A DNA stretch of 64,000 nucleotides from Furcasterigmium furcatum (GCA_001599815.1 BCIA01000001.1:3662934-3726933); one strand, 5' to 3'. Counted from the first letter of the stretch, positions 31,794 through 44,061 are shown. Made by a program: numbers and translations. The notes: generated by a model from the letters alone, not told the origin.

Positions 31794-33279
31794 TTAAGCC
31801 TTGCTCATCTGGGTGACGACGTCGTCGACAGCCTCAGCAAGGTACACGACAAAACGCTCGGGGTTCTCCGTCGCAGGGAAGTGGCCCAAGCCCTCCATGG
31901 CCTTGAACTTGGCTCCCTTGATCTTCTGCGCGGTTGCCTGGCTCATTTCCGGGGTCGTGCTCCAGTCGAAATCGCCGGTCAGCATGTAAACCGGACACCT
32001 TGCGGTATCAATCTTCTCGACCCGGCCTCGTCCGTCCCAGCCACCAAAGTAGAAGTCCAAGTCGCCGTGATACATAGAGTATGCCTGGGCGGAGTATGTG
32101 TGCCAGACGAGGTTGCGGTTCTTGAGAGGCGAGTGAGGCGACATCATCTACGCGGAAGAAAGTTAGCAAATGAGCTCAATTTGGCTCTCTAAAGATGCAT
32201 TGGATGCCACCGGGGGATCCCTTACTCCATAGATGTACTCGGGGGTGAAGAGAGATTGGTTGATAAATGGTGACCGGGACCAGTAATTCCGTTCCATGTC
32301 GGTGAACTCGCAGCTGGTGAAGCCTCGTGTCAGTTATATTTCACGTATGTGTATCGTAGCCGTGACCCGGCAAGATGTAGGGCAACAGGTGAGTGCACTC
32401 AACTTACGCTTGGCATGGGATGACTGCGCCCGCGCCAACCTCGTCGGCTCTGAGAGCAACAGCCAGAGAAACATGGCCCGCCATGCTGGCACCGCAGACA
32501 ATGGGCTTCTGAAGTCCGAGACCCTTGACAACGGCAGCGATGGCAGCGATGTAGGCATCTTCGGTGTTCGAATGCTTGCCGGGGATCTGCGTCTCGCCGG
32601 GGAAGCTCCGGCCGTGACCGGGCATGTCGAACACCGTCATGAAGCAGCGCTTGAGCATCTCGGGATGGTTCATAACACCGTGATACTGCCGGCCATCGCT
32701 GCCGGCCGTGTGGAGGAAAACAATTGGCTGCTTCGACTTGTCTCCGCTCTGTTCGTAGAAAACCTTGGTCTTCCCCCACTGGGGCAGGTCGGCGTAGAGG
32801 TAGCCGCCGCGGAGTTGGTCTTCCACGACGACAGGCGTCGGATCCTCTCTCAGCGAACCGCAGAGGCTCTCACGGCTGAGGTCAAGCACGCGGCGCCAGA
32901 GGGGAGACAGGCAAAGGAAAAGCTGCTTGTCTCCCCTGACCTCGACGCCCTCTTGGTGGATGTTCTGCCCGAACATGCCCCAGTAGCTCTGGAAGGGAGG
33001 CTCTGGCGTGGCAGAGTAGAAAGCCTGCCACTGGCTCGGCAACGCGGACAAGACAAAGTCGGCTTCCGAGACATTTCCGGTCCTGACGGAGGCGCTGCCG
33101 TTCTGGATCTGGCACAGCATGCCTTGGTCGGACCCGGCAGAAGCCCACCCGAAGAGGACATGTTTGACGTCCGTGTCGGCAAAGGCTGAAAACTGATCGT
33201 CAGAACCGAGGAGGCTGGTCAGCTTGACGAGGCTGCCTGACAGCTGGCCTGCCAGGTCGGACCATGCATGGGCGGACAT
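31794..33279 (-). CDS. alpha/beta hydrolase with N-terminal SCP2-like domain
   Basis: Protein of 437 residues. Exons on the minus strand are 32408-33279, 32226-32313 and 31794-32147. Residues about 35-125 (KHVLFGWASAGSDQGML ... GNVSEADFVLSALPSQWQAF) resemble a sterol-carrier/SCP2-like lipid-binding fold. From about residue 170 follows an alpha/beta hydrolase: oxyanion segment FLHTAGSDGRQ, nucleophile elbow GASMAGH with Ser265, acid region LTGDFDWSTTP and His in GLGHFPATENP. The family hydrolyses small esters, lactones or C-C bonds; the substrate is not readable. It is head-to-head with the aldehyde dehydrogenase gene, which fits coordinated expression. A lactonase or ester-hydrolase role in the local pathway is inference. 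Confidence 0.87.
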
Positions 33280-34006
33280 GTTTTGTGTGTAGATGCTGGT
33301 TGAGTAGCGTCGTGATTATGCGTCAGGCCGTGAGGATGATCACGTCCGCAGGCTCGCACGCATCCAGGGACGTCGAGCATCTTTTAAGGTTCCTTCATAC
33401 TAGTCGTAACTAGTAGTGAGTAATACTAAGTAAGTCTAGAACCCCGCGTCTGCTGAGCAGCTGGCTCCAGCGAGCTCCCCCCGCCCCCTCCGAATCCCCT
33501 CCCTCCCGTCTCTGCTCTGCCTGCCCCGTCGAAGCGCGAATCGCCGGACACGGCCTTGGAAGCACCTCTCGGTGGCAGACCTGCAAGTGACTTGAAGAGA
33601 GCCCCGTTCCCAATGAACCGGAGAAGTGCTCGTCGACAGCTCGAGGTTACCCCAGGGCGCTTGTCCGGGGCACATATTTGGAGCATGTACTTGTTGCCCC
33701 GACTTGGGGTAGAAACGACTCTAGCAGTCCCCGCCAGTCCCGATTCCCGGCCGCCAGGGTCGAGGTTGGATTCCCGGTGCTTCTGGTCAGCCAGCCGGTC
33801 AGGCCGGCAAATTGTCAAGGTAGTAACCCCATGGGCACATGCACCGAGGGACCGGGTATTACTTGGCAATGGAATCCTCGGCGCGGCACATGCCATCCCG
33901 TCCCATCCATGCTACATAAGTAGTCACCAGCTCTAAGAGGCGGGGTCACGGATGAGTTCATGACGACAACTGACACGAGCGCGTTTGCAGAAAGTAATTG
34001 GTCCTC
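33280..34006. other. divergent promoter between hydrolase and aldehyde dehydrogenase
   Basis: A 727-base shared region containing the inverted TACCCCA/TGGGGTA pair (33648-33711). No gene supported. Confidence 0.6.
33648..33711. promoter_or_regulatory. inverted TACCCCA ... TGGGGTA pair
   Basis: TACCCCA at 33648-33654 and its reverse complement TGGGGTA at 33705-33711, outer span 64 bases, the same outer span as the pair at 24597-24660. Seen directly; regulatory role inferred. Confidence 0.5.
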
Positions 34007-35734
34007 ATGACAACGACCATGGCAGTTCCCGAGTTTTCGGTAAGTCGAGAATCCATGTCGCTTCGGGGACTTGCGCATAATGCTAGATCTGACGATGACT
34101 TTCTAGATCCAATACGAAGGCCTGCTTGGCGACGGCGGCTTCGTCCATGGTCAATGGCAAGCGGCCGCCAGCGGCAAAAGCTTCATCGTTGAAGGTCAGT
34201 GCCCCCTCTCCTTCTCTCCCAGGCCTGGTTCTACGCGCACAAGACCCCTGTCTGACACTGGGACTACGCGTAGACCCCGGGACCGGCAAGGCCTTCAAGA
34301 GCTGCGCCGACTTTGACAAGTCGGACGTGGACAGCGTGGTCCGCTCCAGCCAGGAAGCGTTCCTCGAGTTCCGCAAGGAAAACCCTCGCTCCAGAGCAAA
34401 GAAGCTGCTCGAATGGGACCGCCTTATTCGCGAGCACCGCGATGATCTCGCCCGCATCGTGACGTACGAGACGGGAAAGCCCCTTGCCGAGGCCCAGGGC
34501 GAGCTCGACTACGCGCTCGGCTTCACCTGGTGGTTCGCGGGCGAGGCTGAGCGCGTCAGGGGCACCACCAGTGTTCCCTCTGCCCCGAACCGGCGCGTCT
34601 TTGTCATCAAGCAGCCCATTGGCGTCTGCGCGGCACTTGTGCCATGGAACTTCCCCGTCGCGTAAGTTGGAAGCCCTGAAATCCTGTAGGATACGGGGCA
34701 GAACGATCTGACAGGCACTCCTATCGCACAGCATGATCCTCCGAAAAGTCGGAGCCGCGCTCGCCGCGGGATGCACCATGATCGCCAAGCCGTCGCCCGA
34801 GACACCTCTGTCATGCCTCGCCTTGGCCAAGCTCGCAAGGCAGGCGGGATTTGCTCCTGGCGTCTTCAACGTCATTCCCACGTCCATGGAGCACACGCCC
34901 GAGGTTGCCGAGGCGCTCTGCAAGCACCCCTTGGTCAAGAAGGTCACCTTTACCGGCTCGACGTATATCGGCAGCCTAATCGCGAAGCACTGCTCGGAAG
35001 GTCTGAAGAAGCTGTCTCTAGAGCTGGGAGGCAACTGTCCTTTCCTCGTCTTCGACGACGCCAACCAAGACCAAGCCCTCGAGGCTCTCTTCCAGCTGAA
35101 GTGGCGGCATGCGGGCCAGGCTTGTGTGACGGCAAACCGGGTGTACGTTCAGGAGGGCATATACGACGAGTTCGTGCAGAAGCTGGTGGACAAGACCAAA
35201 ACCCTAACACAGGGTCATGGCGCGCTGCCCGACACCCAGATCGGGCCCCTCACCACACCGCGCAGCATCACCAAGGCACAGCAGCACGTGGACGATGCCG
35301 TCAAGGCCGGAGGTAAAGTTGTGTTGGGCGGCGGGGTCCCCACGGGCGCCGACACGAATACGGGCTTCTTTTTCCAGCCTACTATCATCCGCGATGCCAC
35401 CTCATCAATGCTGATCAGTCGGGAGGAGGTATTCGCCCCTGTGCTGGCCGTGTTCCGCTTCTCGACGGAAGACGAGGTGGTCAGGCTCGCCAACGACACC
35501 AGCATGGGACTCGCGAGCTACTTCTTCACGAAGAACGTGGACCGGACGTGGCGTCTGCTGGAGAACCTAGAGGCTGGCATGATCGGCATGAACTCGGGAA
35601 ATTCATCAGCGGCAGAGTCACCCTTTGGCGGCATGAAGGCATCTGGTTACGGCAAGGAGTCGGGCAAAGATGTTGCTGTCGAGGAGTATCTTGTCTCCAA
35701 GACTGGCACCATGACCTTGGAAGGACAGTACTAG
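34007..35734 (+). CDS. aldehyde dehydrogenase, succinate-semialdehyde dehydrogenase type
   Basis: NAD(P)-dependent aldehyde dehydrogenase of 503 residues. Exons are 34007-34039 (only 33 nt), 34107-34194, 34274-34661 and 34732-35734. Key residues are in place: PWNFPVAMILRKVGAALAAGCT (coenzyme site), Glu267 in LELGGNCPF and the catalytic Cys301 in GQACVTANR, 34 residues apart as in the family. The C-terminal ESPFGGMKASGYGKE is the SSADH/GabD-like signature. The enzyme oxidises omega-oxo acids such as succinate semialdehyde to dicarboxylates. Placed beside alcohol dehydrogenases and hydrolases, it could finish oxidation of an omega-hydroxy acid. An ATG at 34019 is an alternative start. There is no mitochondrial leader. 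Confidence 0.94.
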
Positions 35735-36454
35735 ATTGGGCTCCGGGGCCATTTTGCATACCTTTTCTACTCGAGTTCCTGAACAGTGTTCCGCCATGGC
35801 CAATCCATAGTGTTTGCTACCAAGTGTGCCTCGCGACCATAGTCACGGACTGAGCAGCAGTCGGCAATCTAATGGGCATGCTCGGGGAGAAACGGAAGTA
35901 TCTAGTCGCTAGGGCATACACACACTGCTGAATTCATCACATTACATGACAGCCTGAGGTTGAATGAAGCGCTCCATGGAGCCATCGTGTCCCGCCACAG
36001 GCCGGAAAAGGGGCCTTCGGGGACTGTGGGCCATCGGTGGCACATTCTTTCCGTCAGTATTCTTTTGGAGTACGATACTCCTCCGAGTACACACTACTAC
36101 TACCAGTAGTCCCCGAGTATTTTGGGGTGGAATCAAAACGAGAAGTCCCCCCGAGTTGGAGTAGCTACCCATCCATGGCGTCTCGCTGCTGATGGCATTC
36201 GACGTGGCGTGGAGAGTAACACCAGGCATACTCCCCCAATGCCGCCTCGCATAATCATGATAAGTAAATTTAAACATCTTTGATTATACCTGGAAAGCCA
36301 CCTCTGCATAAGTTGTTGCCGGATCTCTGTTGATCTCAACTTGCCAAGTCAAAAGTCAAACATCTGTCACGACTAGGCAACTCTTGACAGCCTTCAGTTC
36401 TTTGACCCCTCGTGGTGTTATCATTGGAAGTTTACAATCAAATCTACAAGCGCA
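35735..36454. other. intergenic region
   Basis: Promoter of the reductase gene. It contains clustered CTCCGAGTA and CCCCGAGT words and a TTGGGGTG between about 36068 and 36165, possibly regulator half-sites. No gene seen. Confidence 0.45.
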
Positions 36455-37484
36455 ATGGCGCACGACCTCCGATATGGATTCATCGGCCTCGGCCAGATGG
36501 GATGGGGTATGGCGATGAACCTGAGACAGAAGATTCCTTCATCAGCAAACTTGGTTATTTGCGAAATATCAGACAGCCGCCGCAACGAGTTCCTTGAATT
36601 GGCCAAGCCGAAGGGCCCCGTCTCCGTTGCCAGCTCTCCCAAGGAAGTGGCAGAGCAAGCCGTACGTACAGCCAACCCTTGACTTCTAGCCCTCTCTCTG
36701 TTAGCGGGGTATCGACTTTCTAACCCGTCTCTCTGATGCACAGGACATCATCATCACGATGCTTCCGAAAGCCGCCCACGTCCGGGAGGTCTACCTCAAC
36801 GAGAACACCGGGCTGTTGGCGGCGGCTAATACAGACGGAAAGACTCGACATTACCTAGAGTGTTCCTCTATCGAAGTCGCCGCCAGTACCGCCGTTGGCA
36901 AGGCCGTGGTCGCCTCCGGCGCGGCCACCTTCGTCGACGCCCCCGTCAGCGGCGGTCCCAACGGCGCCAACGCCGGCACTCTCACTCTAATGGTGGGAGG
37001 CTCACAGGAGGACTTTCACTTCGCCGAACCAGTGCTGCAGCTCATGGGGAGCAACGTCTTCTACTGCGGGCCTGCTGGCGCGGGGCTAGCGACCAAGCAG
37101 ATCAACAACTACCTCAGCTCCATCTGCACGGTCGGCGTCTGCGAGGCCATGAACATGGGCGTGAAGTACGGGCTCGATCCCAAGACGCTCGCGGGGGTCA
37201 TCAACGTCAGCAGCGGCCGGTGCTACAACAGCCTAGAGCAGAATCCCGTGAAAGGAGTGACGCCGGGAGCCGCCAGCGAGAAGGACTTTGAGGGCGGCTT
37301 CAGCGTGGAGCTGTGCAAGGGCGTCCTGGACATGGCCGTGGAGCTCGGGAAGCAGGTGGGAGCGCAGTCCGTTTTGGCGGACCGTGTGCTGGGTCTCTAC
37401 GACAAGTCCCTGACGGACGAGAGGACCAAGGGGCGGGACTCGCGAAGTGTCTATAGGCTCTTTGCGGAGGACAGTGCACTCTAG
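36455..37484 (+). CDS. 3-hydroxyisobutyrate-dehydrogenase-like (beta-hydroxyacid dehydrogenase) protein
   Basis: Protein of 315 residues in two exons (36455-36661, 36744-37484). It belongs to the beta-hydroxyacid dehydrogenase family: the N-terminal NAD(P) Rossmann motif GFIGLGQMGWGMAMNL, then TMLPKAAHV, the substrate motif DAPVSGGPNGANAGTLTLMVGG, and the catalytic Lys region AGLATKQINNYLSS, followed by the all-helical C-terminal domain. Family members oxidise or reduce 3-hydroxyisobutyrate, tartronate semialdehyde or related compounds. No mitochondrial presequence is evident, unlike valine-pathway enzymes, so a role with a small hydroxyacid or semialdehyde of the local pathway is possible. 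Transcribed in the same direction as the aldehyde dehydrogenase. Confidence 0.92.
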
Positions 37485-37791
37485 GCTCAGCCTGTGTGAG
37501 GACTCAAGACAGCCTGCCAATGTTCAGGGCCATGGAACGCTCCTCCATCCGAGGACCGAACTGCTCCTAGCCCAGCGTAAAAATACCTGAGTCGTGAAGA
37601 CATGATGTTCGCCACCATCGCGCTTCGGACTGCCTAAAAGCGGCCTCTCCGCGGCTGTGGTTTTTACTCCAACTCAACCCCGCATCTTCCTCCCACTTTA
37701 GAAGTCTTCCCCATCGAACTTCCTATCACGTCCCTGTCGATTACATTTACACCCCAATATTCTGTGAAGCTCTCCAGCAGAATCCTCCCCA
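37485..37791. other. short intergenic promoter region
   Basis: 307 bases upstream of the C2H2 regulator gene; CT-rich leader near the ATG. No other feature. Confidence 0.5.
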
Positions 37792-40664
37792 ATGCGTCCC
37801 AAGGTCCACGTCCCCCCCTGCAGGTACTGCTCGAAAGAGTTCCGGCGTACGGAACATCTGCGTCGGCATGAACGAACACGTGAGTTTCGCGCAGCGCGGT
37901 GATGCCTTGCGAATCCTGTCGCTGACACCGTCCTCCCCTGCTATTAGACACCCGCGAGAAGCCATACGGCTGTCATTGTGGCCGCACCTTTTCTCGTCGG
38001 TTGGTTTCTTCTCGTGTGGCCCGTCCAGACACAGGTGCCCTTGCTGACCATCATCTAACCATCAGTGACCTGCTCTCACGCCATACTCGACTTTCCCACG
38101 AAGAGGACACTCACGCAGAAGTTACGTCGCCGGCGGCGCCAGCAGCAGTCGAAGGAAACCTCACTACGGAGAACCCGGCACGCAATGATGGAGATGACGC
38201 GCTGTCGCCCCCCGCTACGTCGCCGCGGAGGCGTGACTCTGCCCGCCGCTCGCTGGCAGGGACAGGCACCGCGGGGGATGCAAGCATGAGGCAAGAAATA
38301 GGAGTACACGACCCGGACTACTACCACGGTGCTTCCACCTTCATGCCATCAAACCCAAACCAGGAGCCGATCCCGGGCCCCCGTCCACCGCCACACGAGG
38401 CCGTGCCTGACCCTGCAGTTCCTCAAGATGAGGTGTCCATGCCCCTCCAGAATTGGGACGTACCACTCGTCGACGATCTGGACCTCCTCTGGGCTGGCTT
38501 CGCGGAACACTCCTCGCTGGTCATGCCGTCCTCGTTCGCCCACAATTATCCCATGAACTTCCTTGCCCTTCCTGGAGAGGGGTTCCCCGAGCTCGGTCAT
38601 GCCTCACATGTCGCGGACGCGGTCACAGGTCCACCCTCGACTTTTCAGCATGTCGACAACATCACCCGTCATCAGGAGGATCATCCTCATCGGAGCGGAG
38701 ATGCCATCATGCACGACGTCGCGGACGCGCTTCCGAGGCGAGAATCCCGCTTGCCCTCGCCCCCCCACGCCGACCACGACGAGGACCTGCACCATCCACA
38801 CCATGCCCTTGTCCCGGAGTTGGCTTCAGAAGCAACGGCTGCGGATGTGGCAAGCGGCCGGGCTCTGCGGCCGGCACATACCGGGCAGGGATTGAGAAAA
38901 CCTTGGAGTCTTTCGAACAGGGAATATCAAGCTATATCCAGCGCCGTTCAAAGCCACGACGACGTTCTTCCCAAGAACTTCGTATTTCCGTCCCGACACG
39001 CCCTCTGCCGATACGTGGAAGGTTACTTCTCAGGCTTTCACGAACACCTGCCTTTCATACACCTACCTAGCTTCTGCATATCTGAGGAGGCCCCTGAACT
39101 GATCATGGCTATTGCGGCTATCGGTGCGCAGTACCGCTTCCAGCGGGAGCAGGCGTATCGTCTCTATATCGCAGCACGGGCGCTGCTTGAGCTTCAGCTG
39201 CGTTGTCGGGACGGATACGACACTCCTCGGTCCGTCTTCAGCGCCTCGGCATTGGATGCTGAGGGCAGGCTGGTCTTCGGTCAATCACCATCAGAACCGG
39301 ACGAGTCGGCAAATGTAGGACACTCGATGCCGTCAACGACAACAAGAGCCAACACATCGGGGGGCCATGACCCACGCGGCCGGGACACTCCCACGATGCA
39401 GGCCATGATCATCCTAATAGCTATGGGGACATGGAATCACCGGTCTCTTCTTAAGGACGCGTTTTCCACGGCAAGCCAGCTGGCCATGATAGTGCGCGAG
39501 GATAACCAACTGTTCCCCGGTCCCGACGCGAACCCGCCGACGCTGACATGGAGCGAGTGGATCGTGCGGGAGGTGAGGCGGCGGACCAAACTCGTCGCCT
39601 TCTGCTTCATCAACCTGCACTGCATTGCGTACGATTTGCCCCCGAGGTTACTGCTATCGGACATCAAGGACCTCCTCATGCCAGCACTAGAGTCGCACTG
39701 GAGAGCCGATGGAGAAGCGGCATGGAAACATGTTCGCGGCACAGACTCACACGTCGACACGCCGTTGCACGCCAGTTACACTCGTCTGTTCGCGCAGAAT
39801 GACGCCGCCATCAGCGAGACGCCCTCTTCGTCCTTTGCTAACTATGTCCTCATCCACCTCGTCCTATACCATATCTTCTTCGCCCGGCAGTCCCTAGGAC
39901 ACACAGCCACCGGGGCCGCCGATGTCCGCGCGTCTTCGCTTCCACAGTCCCCGTCCTTCCCGTTGGAGCCAAAGACGCTCGCTCAGTTTGACGCTGTGCT
40001 CTGGAAATGGCAACAGAACTGGGAGGCAACCAAGGACTCATCGCTCGATCCATCCGCCCCGGGCGGACCGCTCAGCTTCAACGCAACGGCGCTCTTCCGA
40101 ATAGCTTACATCCGTCTCAGCGCCGACCTGGGCCCATCCCGGCGTCTCGAGTCCCGCGACCCCATGACGATCGCCCGCATGTTCCGCAACGCGCCGCTCC
40201 TCGAACGCAACTCCTTCGTGAGCAGGGCGGTGCTCCAGAGCGCCCACGCCCTCAGCATACCAGTCCGCATCGGCATCGAGTTCGTCGCGCGTACGCAGAC
40301 GCTGAGCTGGAGCATCGTTCACGGCCTGTGCAACCTTGAGTGCGGTCTCTTCGTGGGCAAGTGGCTGGAGACCGTCGCGTCCGTCCTAGAGAGCGGTAGC
40401 CCCTTGCGAGACGACGAGAAGCGACTGCTCGGCGTCGTGAGCAGCATCATCGACGAAACGGACTTGGGGGCACAGGTACGCCTCGAGGTCGAGCAGGCAC
40501 GGCAGGTGAAGCGGATGGCGTCGGCCGTATTGCGTCTCTGGGCCTACACGTTCAAAGGGCCGCAGGTCTTCGAGATCATGAGCACTATCAGCGCGGGGCT
40601 GGACTTTTGCGCAAATATACTCGACCAGGAACTGGAGGGTCATGAGGCAGTACAAAACCTATAG
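37792..40664 (+). CDS. C2H2 zinc-finger transcription factor with fungal_trans domain
   Basis: Regulatory protein of 912 residues. Exons are 37792-37879, 37948-37999 and 38066-40664. Two N-terminal C2H2 fingers are assembled by the two small 5' exons: CRYCSKEFRRTEHLRRHERTH and then CHCGRTFSRRDLLSRHTRLSH, whose first pair is the CxC variant common in fungal regulators. A long disordered Pro/His/Asp-rich linker follows. From about residue 330 the fungal-specific transcription-factor (fungal_trans) region appears, with FHEHLPFIHLPSF and IMAIAAIGAQYRF. Such combinations control pathway clusters. C2H2 fingers of this type often read G-rich sites, which fits the GGGGTA words in nearby promoters, but that link is inference. 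Confidence 0.93.
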
Positions 40665-40776
40665 TTAATAGGAAGAACGTGGCCTCTTCATCATCTAGCT
40701 ATCTAGGCTGTTTCGGTGGCAGGGTCTTCATCAAGGCATGGAACTATGTCATGGTCGGCCCGCACCACTCCAGTTC

Positions 40777-42587
40777 TCAACGGGGGTTTTTCTCAACCCA
40801 TTCCCTCACAAGCTCATCGTAAACGGATGCCGACTCCAGATCCTCAGGCGGTGTCAGAGACTTGCCCTCGTTGCCGATCAGCTCCCTTGCCTTCTCATCA
40901 CGCACGGTGACAGAGCACTCGAAAGGGGCCAGCGCAACCACCAAGGGCGAGGACACTGGAAATAGCGGTCAGCAATCGAGGCATGCTAGAATTGTTTTCC
41001 AGTCGTTGCTCACATGTTTCAAAACGGGGCGGGCCAGATGGCGCGGCACCGATATCAAATCCCCAGATGACCCTGCTGATCACGATGTAGAGACTCGCGT
41101 TGGCGACTTGCAAGCCCGGACATGCGCGCCGACCAAGTCCAAATGCAAAGTGTTTTGGCAGCGTGGCTATCTCCTTGTCATACCAGGGATGATCGGAGGG
41201 AAGGAACCTCGCGGGAGCGAACTTCTCGGGGCAGGTATATGTGCTCGGATCGTGATGGGCGGCGTAGGTGTTAGCGATGACAGATGCGCCCTTGGGCACC
41301 TTGAACCCTCTGTACACATCCGCATCTGTCGTGGCATGCGGCACGGCGAGCGGCGAGATTGAGGCCCAGCGGTGCAGCTCCTGGATCAGAGCCTCGACGT
41401 AGGGCAAGTTGGCGCGATCATCCCACTGAGGCAGGCGATCGCGGCCGACAACCTCATCGATCTCTTGTTGGGCGAGTCTGATCGCCTCGGGGAAGAAGAT
41501 GGCCGCGCGGAAGAACCATTGCAGAGATGTGATGGTCGTCTCAGTGCCGGCAGATAGGATCTCGGCGACGATGCCAACCGAGTCCACGTGGCTCCAGCGC
41601 CCGACGTCGGGCTCACCCAGGAAGCGGGCGAGAAAGCAGTCTTGCGCGATGCCGTTCTTGTAGCGGTCGTTCATGCGGTCGAAAAAGAGGGACCAGAAGC
41701 TCACCCAGCGGTTGTGCATCCAGTCGGCTCTGTTCCTCCAGGGCGCGAGCGGCGCTGGTAGATAGTCAAGAAATGGAAGCCAGTCAGTTAGCCAGCAACC
41801 CGGCGAGATGTCTAGGAGGTTATTCGGGTCAACACGTGCGCGATGTGAGGTTGGTTGCTGGTCACTTACGCTGCCAAAACAGGATCATTTCTTCTCGGAC
41901 CTTCTTGGGAACCAATGCGTCGGAAGTTTCAAAGCGAGCTCCGAGTCTACGTTGAACCAGATCATCAGTATTTGTCGAATCAGTAAGGATAGTAATCTCT
42001 CTCACAGCATGCTGAAGGTGACACTGCTTGAGTATCTTGCGGCCTCCTGGTAAAAGGTCTCTGGCCGATTGGCGAGGTTGACTAGAACAACTTTGCTCTC
42101 GAACTCTTGATACGGGAGGAATATCTTGGAGTTTTTGCCGCTCAAAATCGTCTGCAGGACTCTTCTCCGGTCCTATGATACAGGTTAGGATCACGTCAAA
42201 TCCGTGTATGCTTGAAAATTCAACTACCTTCCAAGGCTCTCCATATGGCAATGCAACTCCGCGAGAGTCGCCGGTGACCCGGTGGGACATTTCTGAGGTT
42301 TGCGGTCTGGTGTTATACAAAGTGCCCTTTTTCGTGAAGAGTTCGTCAAAAGCAGACGCGCCGCTGACCACGAACAGAGAGTTGAGGCCGACACGGTAGG
42401 AGTAGAAGTCGCCGTATTGTTTGGCCCATTGTGCAAGTACCAGATGCAGTGCCTTTCCGCGAAGCTCATTCCAGTTCCCAAGGAGAGGTAGACCGGGCGG
42501 TCCAGGTGCTGAACCTGACCGGGACCTTCGTAGACCCAAAACGCCCACCACCGCAACCAAAAGCATGGCCCATATGATGAAAGACAT
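40777..42587 (-). CDS. cytochrome P450 monooxygenase
   Basis: ER-anchored P450 of 526 residues. Exons on the minus strand are 42228-42587, 42006-42172, 41870-41946, 41014-41811 and 40777-40955. The N-terminal anchor MSFIIWAMLLVAVVGVLG is followed by the proline-rich PGPPGLPLLGNW hinge. Also present are a C-helix-like DRRRVLQTILSG, the I-helix oxygen-binding AGTETT, the K-helix ELHR, the PERF-like region APARFLPSDHPW, and the heme loop FAFGLGRRACPG with the proximal Cys. All essential residues are intact. It resembles fungal P450s of the CYP64/O-methylsterigmatocystin oxidoreductase-like group. An upstream ATG at 42668 would extend the N-terminus. It is divergent from the SDR gene. A hydroxylation step in the local pathway is a reasonable inference. 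Confidence 0.94.
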
Positions 42588-43094
42588 GGTGGCCGGGAGT
42601 CGAGATGAATGCTGTTCAGCTAGGTATCGTATGCAGTCAGAGGAGTTTCGATCAGAGCGACTTGTCACTTATATGGCGCCAGATCTTTCCCTTGAATCTG
42701 ATGCAATCCTCATGATCGCTGAAGTCCAAACCTGTCGCCGCTGCTGAGCCCGTTGCGAACAAGCACGTCAGCGATGCCGACGAAAAGAGGACCCAACCAG
42801 CCGGCGTTACCTAGAACAGTCTTCAGGGCCCAGCCATGTGCTCTGTGCCCTGACGGTTCGGCGCTGTCCCCTTTTGGAATCGGCCTACAGGCGGCGCTCG
42901 CACGCGGTACAGGGGATGAATCACGCCATGATTAGCTCCCTTTCTCAGCCTTGAGCCGCGATCTAGAACCCCGATGGACGGCGACGAGCATTTGCAGAAC
43001 ACTGCTGTAGAACTCATGGGGTATTCGAGAGCACTACTCTCGTAGTTTCAAGTCGAAATGGAATCGATATTCTGATTTTCTTTTACGAGACAAC
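42588..43094. other. divergent promoter between P450 and SDR
   Basis: 507 bases. It carries TGGGGTA at 43017-43023 immediately followed by an inverted repeat CGAGAG-N5-CTCTCG (43026-43042), about 50-75 bases before the SDR start. No gene supported. Confidence 0.55.
43026..43042. repeat. inverted repeat CGAGAG-N5-CTCTCG
   Basis: Short perfect inverted repeat next to a TGGGGTA word, just upstream of the SDR gene. Could be a dimeric regulator site; seen directly, function inferred. Confidence 0.4.
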
Positions 43095-44061
43095 ATGGCC
43101 TCCTTTCCGCTGGATGACCACTTCCCCCCAGTCCCGAATGTCTGCCATGGCGAGACAACCCCAGCTCCGTCGCTCTTCAACTTGGCGGGAAAGACTGCCC
43201 TCATAACAGGCGGCAATGGAGGCATCGGCAGCGGCATCGCACGTGGTCTTGCCGAGGCCGGCGCCGACATCATCATTATCAAGGTTCCGGGGGAGATCTC
43301 GGACTTCCCCAAACAGCTGGCTGAGGAAACAAGTCGTCGCGTTGACACCTACGAATGCGATCTTGCATCTTCGGAGGCGATCCGCGAGACATCGAAAGCC
43401 ATTCTTGAACGCGACGGAAGGACCGTGGACATCCTGTGCAACGTCGCCGGTATAAGTGGCGGTTTTGTGCCAATTTTCGACGAGACTGATGCGCACCGGG
43501 AATTGGTAAGTAAGGGGATACAACATCCTGCACGAGCTTCTGCGAAGAAAAGACCCCAGATCTAACATCTCACGCAAAAGGTCGTCCAGATTCATTACCA
43601 CGCTGTTTATGTGCTGTCGCAACTTATCGGGCGGCACATGGCAGAGCGCGGGAACGGGGGCAAGATCATCAACATTTCCTCCATCGCAGCTGAGAAAGCC
43701 ATGACGAGATTCTCGGTCTACGGCCCTGTGAAAGCCGCTGTCGGGCAACTCACAAACTCTCTGGCGAACGAGCTTGCCGTGTATAACATTCAAGTCAACG
43801 TGCTCTATCCAGGGTGAGTCCTTCGGAACCGAGTTGCTTGATCTCGGCAACTGACAGCACCCCAGTTGGATACACACGCCCATGTCCGCGCGCAGCTTCG
43901 GGGATCCGGAGGCAAGCGCTCTCGTCGTCAAGGCGATACCTGCGGGTCGCTGGGGCAAGCCGAGTGATTTCAAGGGTGTTGCGGTCTTTCTGTCGAGTGC
44001 CGCAAGCGACTACGTTACGGGAGCGAGGATCTACGTAGACGGAGGAACGCACAGCATGTGA
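43095..44061 (+). CDS. short-chain dehydrogenase/reductase (classical SDR)
   Basis: SDR of 279 residues in three exons (43095-43505, 43581-43813, 43866-44061). The coenzyme motif is TGGNGGIG (about residues 37-44), followed by NVAGISGG, Ser170/171 in NISSIAA and the catalytic Tyr184-x3-Lys188 in YGPVK. The C-terminal PAGRWGKPSDFKGVAVFLSS and VTGARIYVDGG are typical of 2-deoxy-D-gluconate 3-dehydrogenase/gluconate-5-dehydrogenase-like SDRs. The enzyme interconverts a secondary alcohol and ketone. Head-to-head with the P450, so a sequential hydroxylation and alcohol oxidation is conceivable. Confidence 0.92.
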
